Shown here: positions 45,117 to 57,034 of the stretch, piece after piece
Numbering within the stretch: the stretch's first letter is position 1
Layout of the letters: each line of letters opens with the position of its first letter
NCBI GenBank assembly: GCA_014058105.1
Contig: JACGCM010000669.1
Span: 2,170,001-2,234,000, forward strand
DNA: 64,000 bases
DNA from: Kingdonia uniflora
Taxonomy: Eukaryota > Streptophyta > Magnoliopsida > Ranunculales > Circaeasteraceae
Direction of reading: 5' to 3'
Translations under genes and position numbers: made by a program
The notes under the pieces: generated by a model
What the model was told of the DNA's origin: nothing
The model's database searches: none
The model's input: only the letters and a program-made list of their open reading frames with translations

Positions 45117-45293
45117 GATACTAAGAAGAAAGATAAGGAAACACACATTCCAGTGGCAGAGTTTGTTTTTGGTGGAATGGTACCAGTTGATGTACAAAAG
45201 GCTGTAGAGAAGGAGTTTGAGATGGTTCTCCAAGATCGAGTCATGGAAGAGATACAAGAAAGAAAGAATGCAGGGAAGGCACATGGATACTGA
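45117..45293 (+). CDS. Unidentified C-terminal coding fragment
   Basis: Open for 58 codons to a TGA at 45291: KKKDKETHIPVAEFVFGGMV, then PVDVQKAVEKEFEMVLQDRV and a helical end. Codon use and composition look protein-like. A TAA lies directly upstream in frame (45114-45116), so the exon would need an acceptor such as TTAAG|AT or the fragment is a pseudogene. A possible earlier exon is 44350-44410 (QQWCQDDVEQIFSQVQPKFE). I do not recognise the family. Confidence 0.35.
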   Translation, partial: DTKKKDKETHIPVAEFVFGGMVPVDVQKAVEKEFEMVLQDRVMEEIQERKNAGKAHGY

Positions 45294-45703
45294 TAGTAAT
45301 GGTGGGCAAACAACCCAACCTTACGGTGCTGAAGACAACTCTGAGAACACAACAGATGCTGACAGTGATACTAATTAGGCCACTGGCGCCCAGAAATTTT
45401 AGTCAGGGTAGGCAAAACCACAACATGACAGTGGGGTTGTGGGCGATAGCCCCCTTTATTTTATTTATTTTATGTATATAAAGAGTACATTTCTGTTTTG
45501 AAAATCTCAATCTAAATTTGCTTTACTTAAATCCCCTTTATAATACAATGGAGAGAAAATATACTACAAAATTTTCCATTTGTAACTTGTAATGAGTGAT
45601 GATCTTCCAAGTTCAATGAAATTGATATAAAAAAGGGAAACTCATATTGTAAGAGTCAAGAGGAAGGGAGGTAGCTATCTAGCTTCCTTTTCCCGTGGGT
45701 TAG

Positions 45704-45780
45704 CAATATGTCAAATTATATTTTGCAATATCCTATTGTTACTCGGTCGTGAATTTGACATATTGCAAAATATAATTCTT
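45704..45780. repeat. Interlaced inverted repeat at the copia insertion edge
   Basis: ATTATATTTTGCAATAT (about 45714-45730) is the inverse of ATATTGCAAAATATAAT (about 45760-45776), which straddles the flank/LTR junction. CAATATGTCAAATT and AATTTGACATATTG form a second pair. Confidence 0.75.
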
Positions 45781-47002
45781 ATGAACCTGTAAATCTAGCT
45801 TTCCCTTCTTGAAGATGTAACAACAAGATGTTATAGAAGTAAGGTTTTTCAGCAACATCAAAAGGAGCAAGTACTCCGGTAATGAAAAATAGCAACTCAG
45901 CTGTAGACAGCGGTAATTTCTCCGGCAGTGAACAATAACAACTCAGTTGTAAACAGGCAACATTAACTTGTTGTAACAACAACGATAAACAGCAAACGCA
46001 GGTCTTATTTTAGTAGTAGGATACAACAGTAATAAACAGGCAGATTCTGGCAAACAGCAATGAACAGAACGGGTTGCTACAAGCAGCAATATGAATTACA
46101 AGATCAGTTCTGTTTTCTGGTTTGTAGTGTCGAAATAGCCGCAGGAAGTTGTAGTTTCAGTAGCATAAGAACTCAGTTGTCACAACAGCAACAATTGGTA
46201 AACTCCGGTAATAAACAACAGCAGTTTCGGCAGTGAAGGAGACAACAAATAATAAGAGCTCGAGGCATGGGTCGCACTCTCTTTAAAGAGTATTTTGACC
46301 TACCTCGAGTATAGGTAACTGATCTAATCTCTCCCAAGATATAGCGAGTATATACGGTAGCTTCGTACCGGAAGTCTACGTACAATAACAATAGTATTTT
46401 GCACTTTGCACCTCAGATAAACTGTACAAAGTAGAGAAAAAGGAAGAATAGTTTTTTCTGCGTGTTTAGAAAGGTGGTGAAGAGTTTTATTTATCGAGAG
46501 AGTTTTGCCAACGGCTCTCTCTCTATTCAAATCGTGTGGGACGTGTCCCTGAAGATTAGGTCTTCTATTGTGGTAGAGAGAAGAATGTGAAGACCAAAGA
46601 CTAAGGAAACAAACCAAGCCCAAGCCCAATGAAACTTTAAAAAAAAAAATTAGGGTGGGCCAAACCCAAAGGTCCCCCAAGGCCTCCAAAGCCAGAAGAG
46701 CCAATTGCCTAATCCCAAGTCCAAGCCCGAGCTGGCCCAGCCTACCGGGCCGCCTGAGAGAGGTCCAAGTGTGTATAGGGTATAAAATCCCCTCACACAC
46801 TCACACAACTATACACTCTCTCTATGTGACATGTTACACACATGTCACATGGGTACTACCTTATATGTTTAGTTCCTCTATTGTTTACAAACAATGTGGG
46901 ACTAAACTTTAGGCTATAGTTTAGGAGTTACTTAAAATAGATGACCAAGAGGTCATGGGTTCAAGACTCAAAATGAGGTACAAGTTTTGAAAAATTCTAA
47001 CA
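45764..47002 (-). repeat. copia 3' LTR
   Basis: 1239 bp. Immediately inside it, the minus strand reads AAAAGTAGGGGAT (47015-47003), a polypurine tract. The ORFs in this stretch, duplicated in the other LTR, are not genes. Confidence 0.92.
46957..46969 (+). other. tRNA B-box-like motif in the copia LTR
   Basis: GGTCATGGGTTCAAGACTC resembles the variable-loop/T-arm region of tRNA-derived SINEs. The same motif is in the other LTR at 52774-52786. No convincing A box was aligned, so it may be chance. Confidence 0.3.
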
Positions 47003-47516
47003 ATCCCCTACTTTTAATAAACTTCCAAAAAAGTATAGTTAAATGAGAAGAGAAACGAGAGTACGGTTTCGATATATAGAGATGTACTTAAGTAAAGGTG
47101 TTCTTAGACTTGAATCTTTACGTAGTAGACAATCTTCAACGTATAAGAATAATAAGTTATCAGAGTCTTGAAATCATTATTCGTTTTTATACAGTGAGGA
47201 AAGCTACATGCAACCCTACCAGGTGTAAATTCTAAATGCCAACAATTTTCAGCCATGTGCTTAATCCCAGTATAGGTGAAGGCTTTAGAGAATTTAGCCT
47301 AATTCTCATAGGAAGCGGCCACACTTTTACAATCACCTTGGTGAGTCTATTAAGAGTGTTCTTGTAGCTAGACACCCCACTCAAGAATGAGATATAGAAC
47401 TCATTAAGAGTTTAAGAAACTCGGCCTTATAGTCGCTGTAAGATATCATGCATATATACAATATGTACAATGAGATTAACTCTGGAGTGACAAACTCCTA
47501 GTTGCATGATTCTATA

Positions 47517-49130
47517 TCACAATGATTTGTTTTTTCCATTGAACCTATTTCTTGGGATCTTCGGTCGTTTAGGTTGGGTTCTCACCACTTGAGATTCTAT
47601 CATTGGCTTTAATCCCATCCCTAAGGATGTACTCCAAACTTTGTCATGAGACAATCCTTTCGTTAAAGGATCTGCCAAGTTGTTTTTCGATCTTACAAAA
47701 TCTACTATAACAGTACTAGATGTGAGATAACCTCTCATCGTATTGTGCTTGCGACATATTGCTAACTTCTTACAAGTATAGTAATTGTTCCTTACTCTGG
47801 CTATCACAGCAATACTATCTGAGTGGATCAGAATCGGCGGTATAGGCCTACTCCATAAAGGAATATAAGACAAGAGGTCTTTCAACCAATTTGCCTCCTC
47901 ACTAGCTGCAGCTAGTGCTACTAACTCAAAATCCATAGTCGACTGAGCTAGAATCGTTTGTTTCTTGGATCTCCAAGAAACTGACCCGTCAGCTATACTA
48001 AATACGTATCCGCTGGTAGCTTTTGAATCATCCGAAAATGAGTTCCAATTTGCATCGCTAAATCCATCAAGGACTGCGGGAAACTTCTCATAATGTAAAC
48101 CCAATTTCATGGTCCTTTTCAAGTACCACATAACTCGATCAATAGCATCCCAGTGCGCCAAACTTGGTTTACTTGTGAATCTACATAGAACCCCTACAAC
48201 ATAAGCTATATAGGGTCTAGTACAGTCTCTAGCATAGCGAAGGCTACCAATAATACTTGCGTATTCTTTCTGTCTAACTACCTCCCCCAAGTTCTTTAAA
48301 AGTTTAAGTTGTAGATCACAAGGAGTACAAGCAGGTCTACGATCAAAATATTTGTATTTCTTCAAGATCTTCTCAATGTAATGAGATTGATCAAGAGTAA
48401 TACCAGTGTCTGTGCGTGTGATCTTCATGCCTAAAATTACACTAGCCTTACTTAGGTCCTTCATATCAAAATTATTATTAAGCATGTTTTTGGTTTCTAA
48501 AATGATATCAAGTGTAGAACCAAAAATAAGTAGATCATCAACGTATAGACATATCATAATACAACTTTCACCAGATACTTTATAATATAGGCATTTATCA
48601 ACAACGTTAATCTTAAAACTATTTGAAAGAAGTAATTGGCCGATCCTGTCGTACCACTATTTTGGAGCTTTCTTTAGACCGTATAAGGTCTTATTCAGCT
48701 TGCAGACTTTGTGTTCCTCACGAGGTATCACAAAACCTTCAGGCTCATCCATATATAATTCCTCTTCAAGCTCTCCATTTAAAAATAGTTTTACACCCAT
48801 TTGGTGAATAATCAAATCGTGCACGGCAGCAACGGCCAATAATACTCTAATGATTGTCACACGAGTAATTGGGGAATATGTGTCGAAGAAATCAATATTT
48901 TCCTTTTGCACATATCCCTTTGCTACAAGTCTCGCCTTATATTTATCTATAGTACCATCTGGTTTAAGTTTTTTCTTTAATATCCATTTATACCCAATAG
49001 AATGACTACCAGGAGGAAGGTTAACAAAATCCCAAGTTTCATTTCTCGTAAGATAATCCATTTCATCATCAATGACCTCTTGCCACAAATCAACGTCACT
49101 TGAGTTTAACGCTTCCCTTATAGTATTGGG
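47517..49130 (-). pseudogene. copia reverse transcriptase and RNase H
   Basis: RT begins near WQEVIDDEMDYLTRNETWDF, then KARLVAKGYVQKENIDFFDT, and the first catalytic block reads QMGVKLFLNGELEEELYM, with Gly in place of Asp and one codon missing. A stop follows LYGLKKAPK. The second block MICLYVDDLLIFGS is intact in the 346-codon ORF 48557-47517. RNase H follows, with DANWNSFSDDSKATSGYVF and AQSTMDFELVALAAASEEA, where the catalytic Glu context is altered, ending near SLGMGLKPMIES. Confidence 0.92.
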
Positions 49131-49479
49131 GTCATATTTTAAGGTATGTACAACATAATCATTACCAAAATCTTTAGCAATCTTTAAATGTTTACCTCTA
49201 CAAAGTTCTGGGTCTGTATCTTGAGAATCAACAGCTCTAGGAACTTTTACTTGAGGTACATTAGGGGTCGAAGACGTAGGAGGTTGAGAACCCCTACTAC
49301 TACTCCCACTGTCCCTCAGTAAGTAGGGAAACTTATCCTCATAGAAATCAACATCAAGTGATTCAATGATAACATTATCCTTAATATCAAGAAACCTGTA
49401 AACTTTACTGTTAATAGCATAACCAATGAAAATACATTCTAAAGCTCTACTAGCTAGTTTTATCCGTTTAGGATCAGGT

Positions 49480-50700
49480 TTATAAACATAGGCTAAACAA
49501 CCCCAAACCTTAAAATAGCTAATATTTGGTTTTCTTTTTCTTCAAATTTCATAGGGTGACAATTTAGATGTGATATGAGGAATACGATTTAAAACATGGC
49601 AAACAGATAATAATGCTTCACCCCATAAAGATTTAGGTGATCCAAAACTAAGAAATATAACAACTATCAATTCAGTGTAAGTTTTATTTTTGCGTTCAGT
49701 TTACCCTTAGATTCTTGCGAATAAGGAGCAGTAGTTTTATGTATAATCCCTAAGGATTCATACAAGTTTTGAAATTCATGTGAATCATACTCTGTTCCTC
49801 TATCACTACGAAATCTTTTAATGTTTCTATCAAACTGATTTTTAACCTCTGTTACATATGTCCTAAACATATCTATAACTTCACTTTTGTGACGCATTAG
49901 GTAAACATGAGTATTGTTTGAATGATCATCTATAAAAGTTATAAAATATCTTTTACCATTTCGAGTGAGTGTTCTATCCATTTCACAAATATCAGAGTGT
50001 ACTAAGTCTAAAAATTGTGATTCTCTTACAATACTTTTATGAGAGGTTTTAGTAATCTTAGCTTGACTACAAGATTAACATTTATCAAAATCATTTAAAT
50101 CTACTTTAGGGATCATGGCAAGTTTACTCATATTGTATACTAACGTCTTGTTAACATGACATAGTCTAGAGTGCCAAATATTAAAAGAAGACAACAAGTA
50201 AGCAGAATCAGATTTATTCATTTCAATACTCATCTTGAACATTCCATTACAAAACCTTTTCTCACAAAACCCCCCTCCCTTAGTCAAAATGTACTGATCA
50301 GAACCAATGGTCAACTGAAATCCTGCCTTGTTGAGAAGATAGCCATTAACAAGATTTTTCCTCATTTCAGGAGTGTGCATCACATCCTTCAGAGTCACTG
50401 TCCTTCTAGAGGTAAATACTAGTTCAACATCTCCAGTGCCTAGCACTTTGGTGCAATAGGAATCCCCAAGTAACACCTTCTGGTCTTCAAACTCCTTGTA
50501 GGTCTTGAATCAATTGTGTTCATAGCATACATGCCTAGAAGTGCCTGAATTAGCCCACCACTCGTCGGTTCCACCGACCATGTCGATCTCTGTGATCATA
50601 GCCACTAAGGGCTCTTCGGTAACGTTAGCCTGAGCAACAGGTTTGCGGTTCCAGCAGTTTTTAGATATGTGTCCAGGCTTTTTACAGTTGATGCACATAA
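49480..50700 (-). pseudogene. copia protease and integrase
   Basis: The protease site reads EWWANSGTSRHVC, with Asn in place of the catalytic Asp of D-S/T-G. Pre-integrase zinc residues are seen in WHSRLCHVNKTLV and DFDKC-x-SC, the latter interrupted by a stop. The core has LVHSDICEM and FRSDRGTEYDS (D and D). The catalytic Glu region is displaced by a one-base frameshift near 49700. Two catalytic functions are therefore broken. Confidence 0.88.
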
Positions 50701-51543
50701 TTGAACCTGTTCCATTATATGGTGAGGCTTGTTGGTTCGTTCCCTTACTAGGATTTTGGTGCCCATAATTCTGACGGTTATTTGGATTACCACCTTTAGG
50801 ACTGTGTTCCGATTACCACAATTCTTACCCTTAAAAGGTTTCCCTTTAGGTTTCAGATGGACCTTCCCTTTCGCTTGAACCAAAAGAATTTCCTCTTTTA
50901 GGTCTTGTTTTCTAGATTCTTCTTCAACCCTCAAACGAGTAATCAAGTTCTCCATGGTTAGTTCCTTTGACTTATGTCGCGGGATATTTTTAAAGTCTTT
51001 CCAATTTGGCGGTAATTTTCCAATCATCACGACAACCTGAAATTGTTCATCAAGAGGTATCCCTTCGAACACGATCTTATGTGCAATTCGTTGCAACTCA
51101 TGTGATTGGGAAATTATCGACTTATCGTCGACCATATTGAACTTGAGATATCGGCTTGCTGCAAAAATTTTAGAGCCTGCCTCTTCCATATCATACTTCT
51201 TCTGTAATGGATCCCAAACAGTTTTTACAAATTTGGACTGTAGATAATAATCGTACAGTTTGTCCGCTAAATCGTTCAGAATGAATTTACGGCATTTGAA
51301 ATCAGCCTCAGTCAAGTTTGTGATAGTCTCTAAGGTTTTATCATATTTGCTTAGAATAAGATCAGGGCCTACTACTGGTACGGGAACAAGAGGTTCAACA
51401 GGGCATTCTTGTTCCAGAACATACGCTACTTTCTTAAGTGTGAGATAGAAGAACATTTTGTTCTTCCACCTCTTGAAGTTGAGACCATCAAACTTAAAGG
51501 GTTTGTTGGAATCAAACTTCAGCACTTCAGAAGAAAGACCCAT
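50510..51543 (-). pseudogene. copia gag with CCHC zinc knuckle
   Basis: Begins at MGLSSEVLKFDSNKPFKFDG 29 bases inside the LTR. A UBN2-like helical domain follows (WKNKMFFYLTLKKVAYVLEQ and onward), then a lysine-rich segment. After a frame change near 50800 the CCHC knuckle is intact: CINCKKPGHISKNC. It is the structural protein that packages the RNA. Confidence 0.88.
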
Positions 51544-51571
51544 CTTACAAAAATAAAGTCCTCTTTAAAAT

Positions 51572-52819
51572 TGTAAAATGTAATTCTTATGAACCTGTAA
51601 ATCTAGCTTTCCCTTCTTTAAGTTGTAATAACAAGATGTTATAGAAGTAAGGTTTTTCAGCAACAACAAAAGGAGCAAGTACTCCAGTAATGAACAACAA
51701 CAACTCAGTTGTAAACAACGGCAATTTCTCCAGCAGTGAACGATAACAATTCAGTTGTAAACAGACAACAGTAACTTGTTGTAACAACAATAATAAACAG
51801 CAACCGCAGGTCTGATTTCAGTAGTGGGATACAGTTGCAACAAACAGGCAGATTCTGGCAAACAGTAATGAATAGAATGGGTTATTACAAGCAACAATAT
51901 GAATTAAGAGATCAGTTATGTTTTCTGGTTTCTAGGGTCAAGAAATAGCAACAGGATATAGCAGTTTTAGTAGTACAAGAACTCAGTTGTCACAACAGCA
52001 ACAGTTGGTAAACTCTGGTAATAAACAAATATAGTTTCGGCAGTGAAGGAGATAATAAATAATAAGAACTCGAGGTGTGGGTTGCACTCTCATTAAAGAG
52101 TATTTCGACCTACCTCGGGTATAGGCAACTGGTCTAATCTCTCCCAGGATACAATGAGCATATAGGGTAGCTTTATGCCAAAATTTTACGTACAGTAACA
52201 ATAGTATTTCGAACCTCAGGTAAACCGTACAAAGTAGAGAGAGAGGAAGAATAGTTTTTTCGGTGTGTTTAGAAAGGTGGTGAAGAGTTTTATTTATAGA
52301 GAGAGGTTTGCCAATGGCTCTCTCTCTCTATTTAAATTGTTTGGGACGTGTCCCTGAAGATTAGGTCTCCTATAGTGGTGGAGAGAAGAATTTAAAAACC
52401 AAAGACTAAGGAAACAAACCAAACCCAAGCCCAATGAAACTTTTGTTAAAAAGATTAGGGTGAGCCAAGCCCAAAGGGCCCCCAAGGCCTCCAGAGCTAG
52501 AAGAGCCAATTGCCCAATCCCAATCCCAAGTCCAAGTCCAAGACCGAGCCAGCCCGGCCTACTGGGCCGCCTGAGAGAGGTCCAAGTGTGTATAGGTTAT
52601 AAAATGCCCTCACATACTTACACACCTATACACTCTCTCTATGTGACATGTTACATACATGTCACATGGGCACTACCTTATATGTTTAGTTCCTCTATTG
52701 TTTATAAACAATGTAAGACTAAACTTTAGGCTATAGTTTAGGAGTCACTTAAAATAGATGACCAAGAGGTCATGGGTTCAAGGCTCAAAATGAGGTACAA
52801 GTTTTGAAAAATTCCAACA
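51572..52819 (-). repeat. copia 5' LTR
   Basis: 1248 bp and colinear with the 45764-47002 copy. On the minus strand it begins TGTTGGAATTTTTC and ends TACATTTTACA. The sequence just inside (ATTTTAAAGAGGAC) does not resemble the usual initiator-tRNA-Met primer site. Confidence 0.92.
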
Positions 52820-52824
52820 CATAT

Positions 52825-55800
52825 ATGTATTATTCATTTGTAAGTGGTTGTTTTTTCAAAACCTAATGGCGACATATATTAGCCAAAGTCAGAAACAACC
52901 ATATGACGATGACAATTATATATAGTACACCAAGTGGCACTCATGTCCCATGACAATTTTAGCGCAGAAACGACCATATGAAGATGTTAGCCAGAGTTTT
53001 ATGACATAGTAGCCAAAGTCAGAAGATTGCATTAACATTCCTCAAATAAATGATTTTATCACTAAACTGTTCGTCAAAATACTTTACAGTAAATAATATG
53101 TGCTACCCTTCTTAGGTTCTATTCTATTAACTTCTACTCATATAGGCTTCAATCGCATGAATGATTCGATCGCATTGTCCACCATGCCTGCCTCATGTTG
53201 GGCATTTGCCAACAGGCTCCAAACTGCATCTTCTTAGATTTTTTGTCATAACTTTACAGATAGTTACAATTGACTTTTCCACTAATACTCCTTTAAGGTA
53301 TAAGTACTCTTACACATTTGTGATTTCCGTTATTTATGTGTTATATTTTGTTGTAATTTAGGTGGCTTGATTGATTTTCTAGATAAAGACTATCGTCATA
53401 TTTTTATTTTTTTTCAGTGTTATGATATTCCTATTTTATCTTTGACAATCTTTTCTGTCATTTGGTGATCCAGATAAATCCAATCTAATGAAAGGCCAAC
53501 ATTGTGCATGCCGATAATATATCCGCTCGACGATTTTTTCATTTGAGTGCCCAAAAAGTAACAAAGAGGAAGTACATTTGCATTTCCACCGATATTAGAA
53601 CCCATCAATATGCTGAGCTCTTCTCCTCCAAATAGTTGAAACTATAGCTTTGTCATGCATAAGTTGTGGAACAAGAAAATTCACCTCTTGATTGAAATTA
53701 TGAAGTTTTGGATCCAAGTTCAAAAATAAGTTGGAGATGTGTGTAGATAGAGCATTGGTTTAGCTTAGTGTTGGGTTTTTCAGGGTACTAATTGTTACAT
53801 GGTTAAGAAAATCTCGGTTTATTTGATGTATGCAATCTAGCTATTTCAGAGATAGAATAATTAATTGCAGCTGCAACTTGGTCTTGCTTCGTGCCTTCAT
53901 GAATCTTGATGCTTACTGAATTAATTTTGACCAAGTTCACTCTTTTGAAGTTCATGTTATTAATCATAGTCTACCTTGCAAAACCAAAATCAAATCTACG
54001 TATGAATCATTTAAGACTGGATTAGTAAAATCTATGAAGTACCTGATAGGTGTTATGGAAGAATAATTACTAAAATGAAAGAGTTGGAGATGAGTTCATT
54101 TGCAAGTTTTGACTTGCATTCTTCATTGTTGGCCAAATATAGTTTTTATCTTTAATGTTTTTATTTAATTCTTGAATGAGTTGGAGATTGTTTTCTCCTT
54201 CACAATGAATCGATTTTGATGTACCCCACTTACCTGAGAATGTGTCTCATGCACTACATTCTTGACGAGCATTTATTATAAATTTGATTAAATACGATAC
54301 AAAAATGTTATGTAAAAATATGAACTTATACAACCGTGCGTAACACAGGTTCATAACTTACTCTATATTACATTACACAATGGTGTTTTTCAAATAGACA
54401 AGTTTGTCATTCTCTCAAATTCAAATAGACAAGTTTGCTAGGGGCTGAGATTTCTAGGAAAGAACGAGAATTGGGGACGAAATTTGTTCAACTCTCATAC
54501 CTAGGGGTAATTCCGACAAAACACCTAAAATGGTAAGGGTAGTTAAGTCTTATTAGTTTGAACTTAAATACTTATTGGTTTTAACTCTCATAATAAAGGA
54601 CTTCATCTCTCCCAACTTTTCGTCTCACAAGGTACTTTCTCTCTCTATCTAAGCATCTAAGAACATATCTCACATTGTTTTTTTATTAGCTCTTCAAAGG
54701 CGCAGCTTTTTGAGAGAGAGAGAGAGAGCAAAGGAACGTAGAACTTCAAGCACCAAGGTTTGAACTTTAATCCGCAGAAACCATTGTTTTAAACTCTGTG
54801 AAGTCTTCTTTATTTTAAGTGGTAAAATGTTTGTTTTAAGTGGGGTTATCTTCTCCGTCTCTCACATCTTCTCTCTCTCTTTCTAACAAACTACTTTTGA
54901 ATCTCTTTTTTGATTCACTTTTCGCTGCTGCTGTGAAGTCCTGCTGCTGTGAATCACGTTTCGCATCGATGATTGCATCACTCAACTGATTCTAATTCTA
55001 AGCAAGGTACTCAACTGTCAAACTGTTGTGAGGTCATTCTCTATTCTTCTTGATTTATGAATTTGTCTTTGTTAGGCCATGTTTGGTTGCAATGCAGCTT
55101 AAAAATTGCATTTTTTTTAATAATTTAGCTTAGCTTATTAGTTGGAGTAGGTAGATAGTTTTATCATTGATGGAGCTTAAAGTATGCAACATTACTGAAT
55201 ACCTAAAGATGATGCTCTACTTAAAATTGGGAACTTTTGTTGGCAAGCTTCATCTGAGAATGCTTATAGTGATCCAAATTTTTCCAAGTACTGGGATTTG
55301 AATATAATGTTATATATGGTTTGGGGTTCAATTATAATGCTGAATAAAGCTTTGTATATCAGCTGAAGAGTTATGGAATTCTTTTGGTTTCGCGTGCATG
55401 TTAAGTTTTGTTCTATTGTGTAAACTCAAAGCTTAGGAAGTTCAGTTATGTTAAGTTATATATACTCAAGAAGATTAAGTGGCTTTGATTGGAAGGAGGA
55501 ATCTGTTCTTTAGCTAAGTCTAAAATTGAAGATTATGTAGGCACAAATTAGAATTTTCAAATACAACTTTAAGTGGGAGGATATAACAACTCAAAATATT
55601 TTCGTGTGTTCAATACTAGAAGAGATGTGCATAGCTTATCAAAGCTCAAGTTCTGAATCATTATCAATCTGTTTTTCTCCTTATCTTTTTTACTTCCCTT
55701 TGTCTGGTGTCTCGCCGTACGCAAGTCTTCCAATGACATCTACAACTGAGGTGCATCGGTTTGAGTAGTTAGAGTGCACTTTCTCTTCTTCGAGTGGTAC

Positions 55801-56170
55801 AGATGTTTGCCTTTCTTTTTACTAGCGACTTCGTATGCGCTTCGTAGGTTGCTTAGGTGGCAGACTGGCGACTTCGTATGCTTCGTAGGCTGCTTAGGAG
55901 TTTATCCTTATTTAGCGACTTCGTATGCTATTTTTTGAGCGTAGCTATAGCTATTAGTCTACTCATAGTTCGACAAGCTTAACGCAATCCTTGCCTTATA
56001 CCAAGTATGTAAATGGTTATTGTAAATTTGCAATAACTTCTGAATTGGGAACAATAACTTCTGAATTAGGAACAATAACTACATTCAGAACAAAATTCAA
56101 AATTTTAATATAAATGGTTTGTAGCTTAGGGCTTCTCCCCAATTACTGATTCTCCTAGAATTAGAAGTTA
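52825..56170. other. Non-genic spacer
   Basis: T-rich with a (GA)n run at about 54711-54729 and CT-rich leader-like tracts at 54640-54900. No exon chain or transposon domain was recognised. Confidence 0.4.
55825..55930. repeat. Three copies of GCGACTTCGTATGC
   Basis: Copies at 55825, 55868 and 55915. The first two also share the downstream CTTCGTAGG..GCTTAGG, making a 43-47 bp degenerate unit. Confidence 0.8.
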
Positions 56171-56324
56171 CTATTTTCTGTAGGCCTCCGAGATCAGTAC
56201 TAGAAGAGACTGAAATGTGAGAGTTGGATTTTGCATGTTTAATAGGTTTTGTGATTGTTTAGGGAGGCCTAATTGAGAAGGTAGTCTGTAATTGTTGGTT
56301 AACATTGGATTAGAAACATTACCC

Positions 56325-56350
56325 ATAGTAGTAGTAGTAGTTGTAGTAGA
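56325..56350. repeat. (GTA)n microsatellite
   Basis: TAGTAGTAGTAGTAGTTGTAGTAG run, translated as poly-Thr on the minus strand in the small ORF at 56422-56171, which is otherwise unrecognised. Confidence 0.85.
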
Positions 56351-56388
56351 AGTAAGGGCTTTTATCGAAACAACGTGTTCTGTACTCA

Positions 56389-56450
56389 ACCCAGTTACGA
56401 TAGTTCTCGCTCTTTCGTGCAAAAGATTAGAGATCTGCCAAGAGATCTTC
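56389..56450 (+). repeat. 62-bp direct repeat, copy 1
   Basis: Matches 58408-58469 with three mismatches, same orientation, about 2.0 kb apart, beginning ACCCAGTTACRATAG. Confidence 0.9.
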
Positions 56451-57034
56451 GGTGATCAAAACTAACATCCAACTCCAAAAAAAAAAGAGAATGAGAGAAG
56501 AACAGGAGAAAGAGTACTCCAAAGCAATCACCACAAGCAATAATTTCCAGAGAGAGTAGAGGAGCACATGATAGAAATGGGAGCTCAAAGAAACATCCCA
56601 AAAACCTCATACAAGAAGAAATCTATCACTCTTCAATATCTATTTGATTTAGATTCCAAAAATAACATTTCCAATGGCATCATTAGCTCCAACAGCACCC
56701 CTTCGAACCAAACTTCTTTTGATTCAGAAACCAAAAAGTTGCTCTCCATCATATCCATTTGTAACTCTATCTTCACGTTCATGGATGCATCGGAGTCACC
56801 GTCAGATCTAAAATTTATCTTCAAAATGGAAAACACAACAAAAGAATGCCTCATACAAAGGTCTCTACTATAAGAGACTGATCAGCAACACCTAAATACA
56901 ATAAAAAAACACATCAATGAATGTTAATATGACTAAAGCATAAGGTCTCAAATCAAATGGTTTGTGCAAATGGAATTAACGTTGAGAAAAAAAAGAGTCC
57001 CGAAAGATGGATAATAGGTTGAAGGTGGTTTTTC

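Larger units (their letters stand above)
45764..52819 (-). mobile_element. Ty1/copia retrotransposon, complete with 5-bp TSD, minus strand
   Basis: LTRs at 45764-47002 (3') and 51572-52819 (5') have TG...CA ends and are flanked by CATAT at 45759-45763 and 52820-52824. The internal region is 4569 bp and encodes gag, protease, integrase, RT and RNase H in copia order. By eye about one base in ten differs between the LTRs over their first 250 bp, so it is not a recent insertion. Damaged catalytic residues and stops make it non-autonomous. Confidence 0.93.

Noticed and set aside
46173..46912. ORFs in the copia LTR, also at 51983-52729
   Set aside because: They fall wholly within LTRs, are duplicated with them, and show no protein family.
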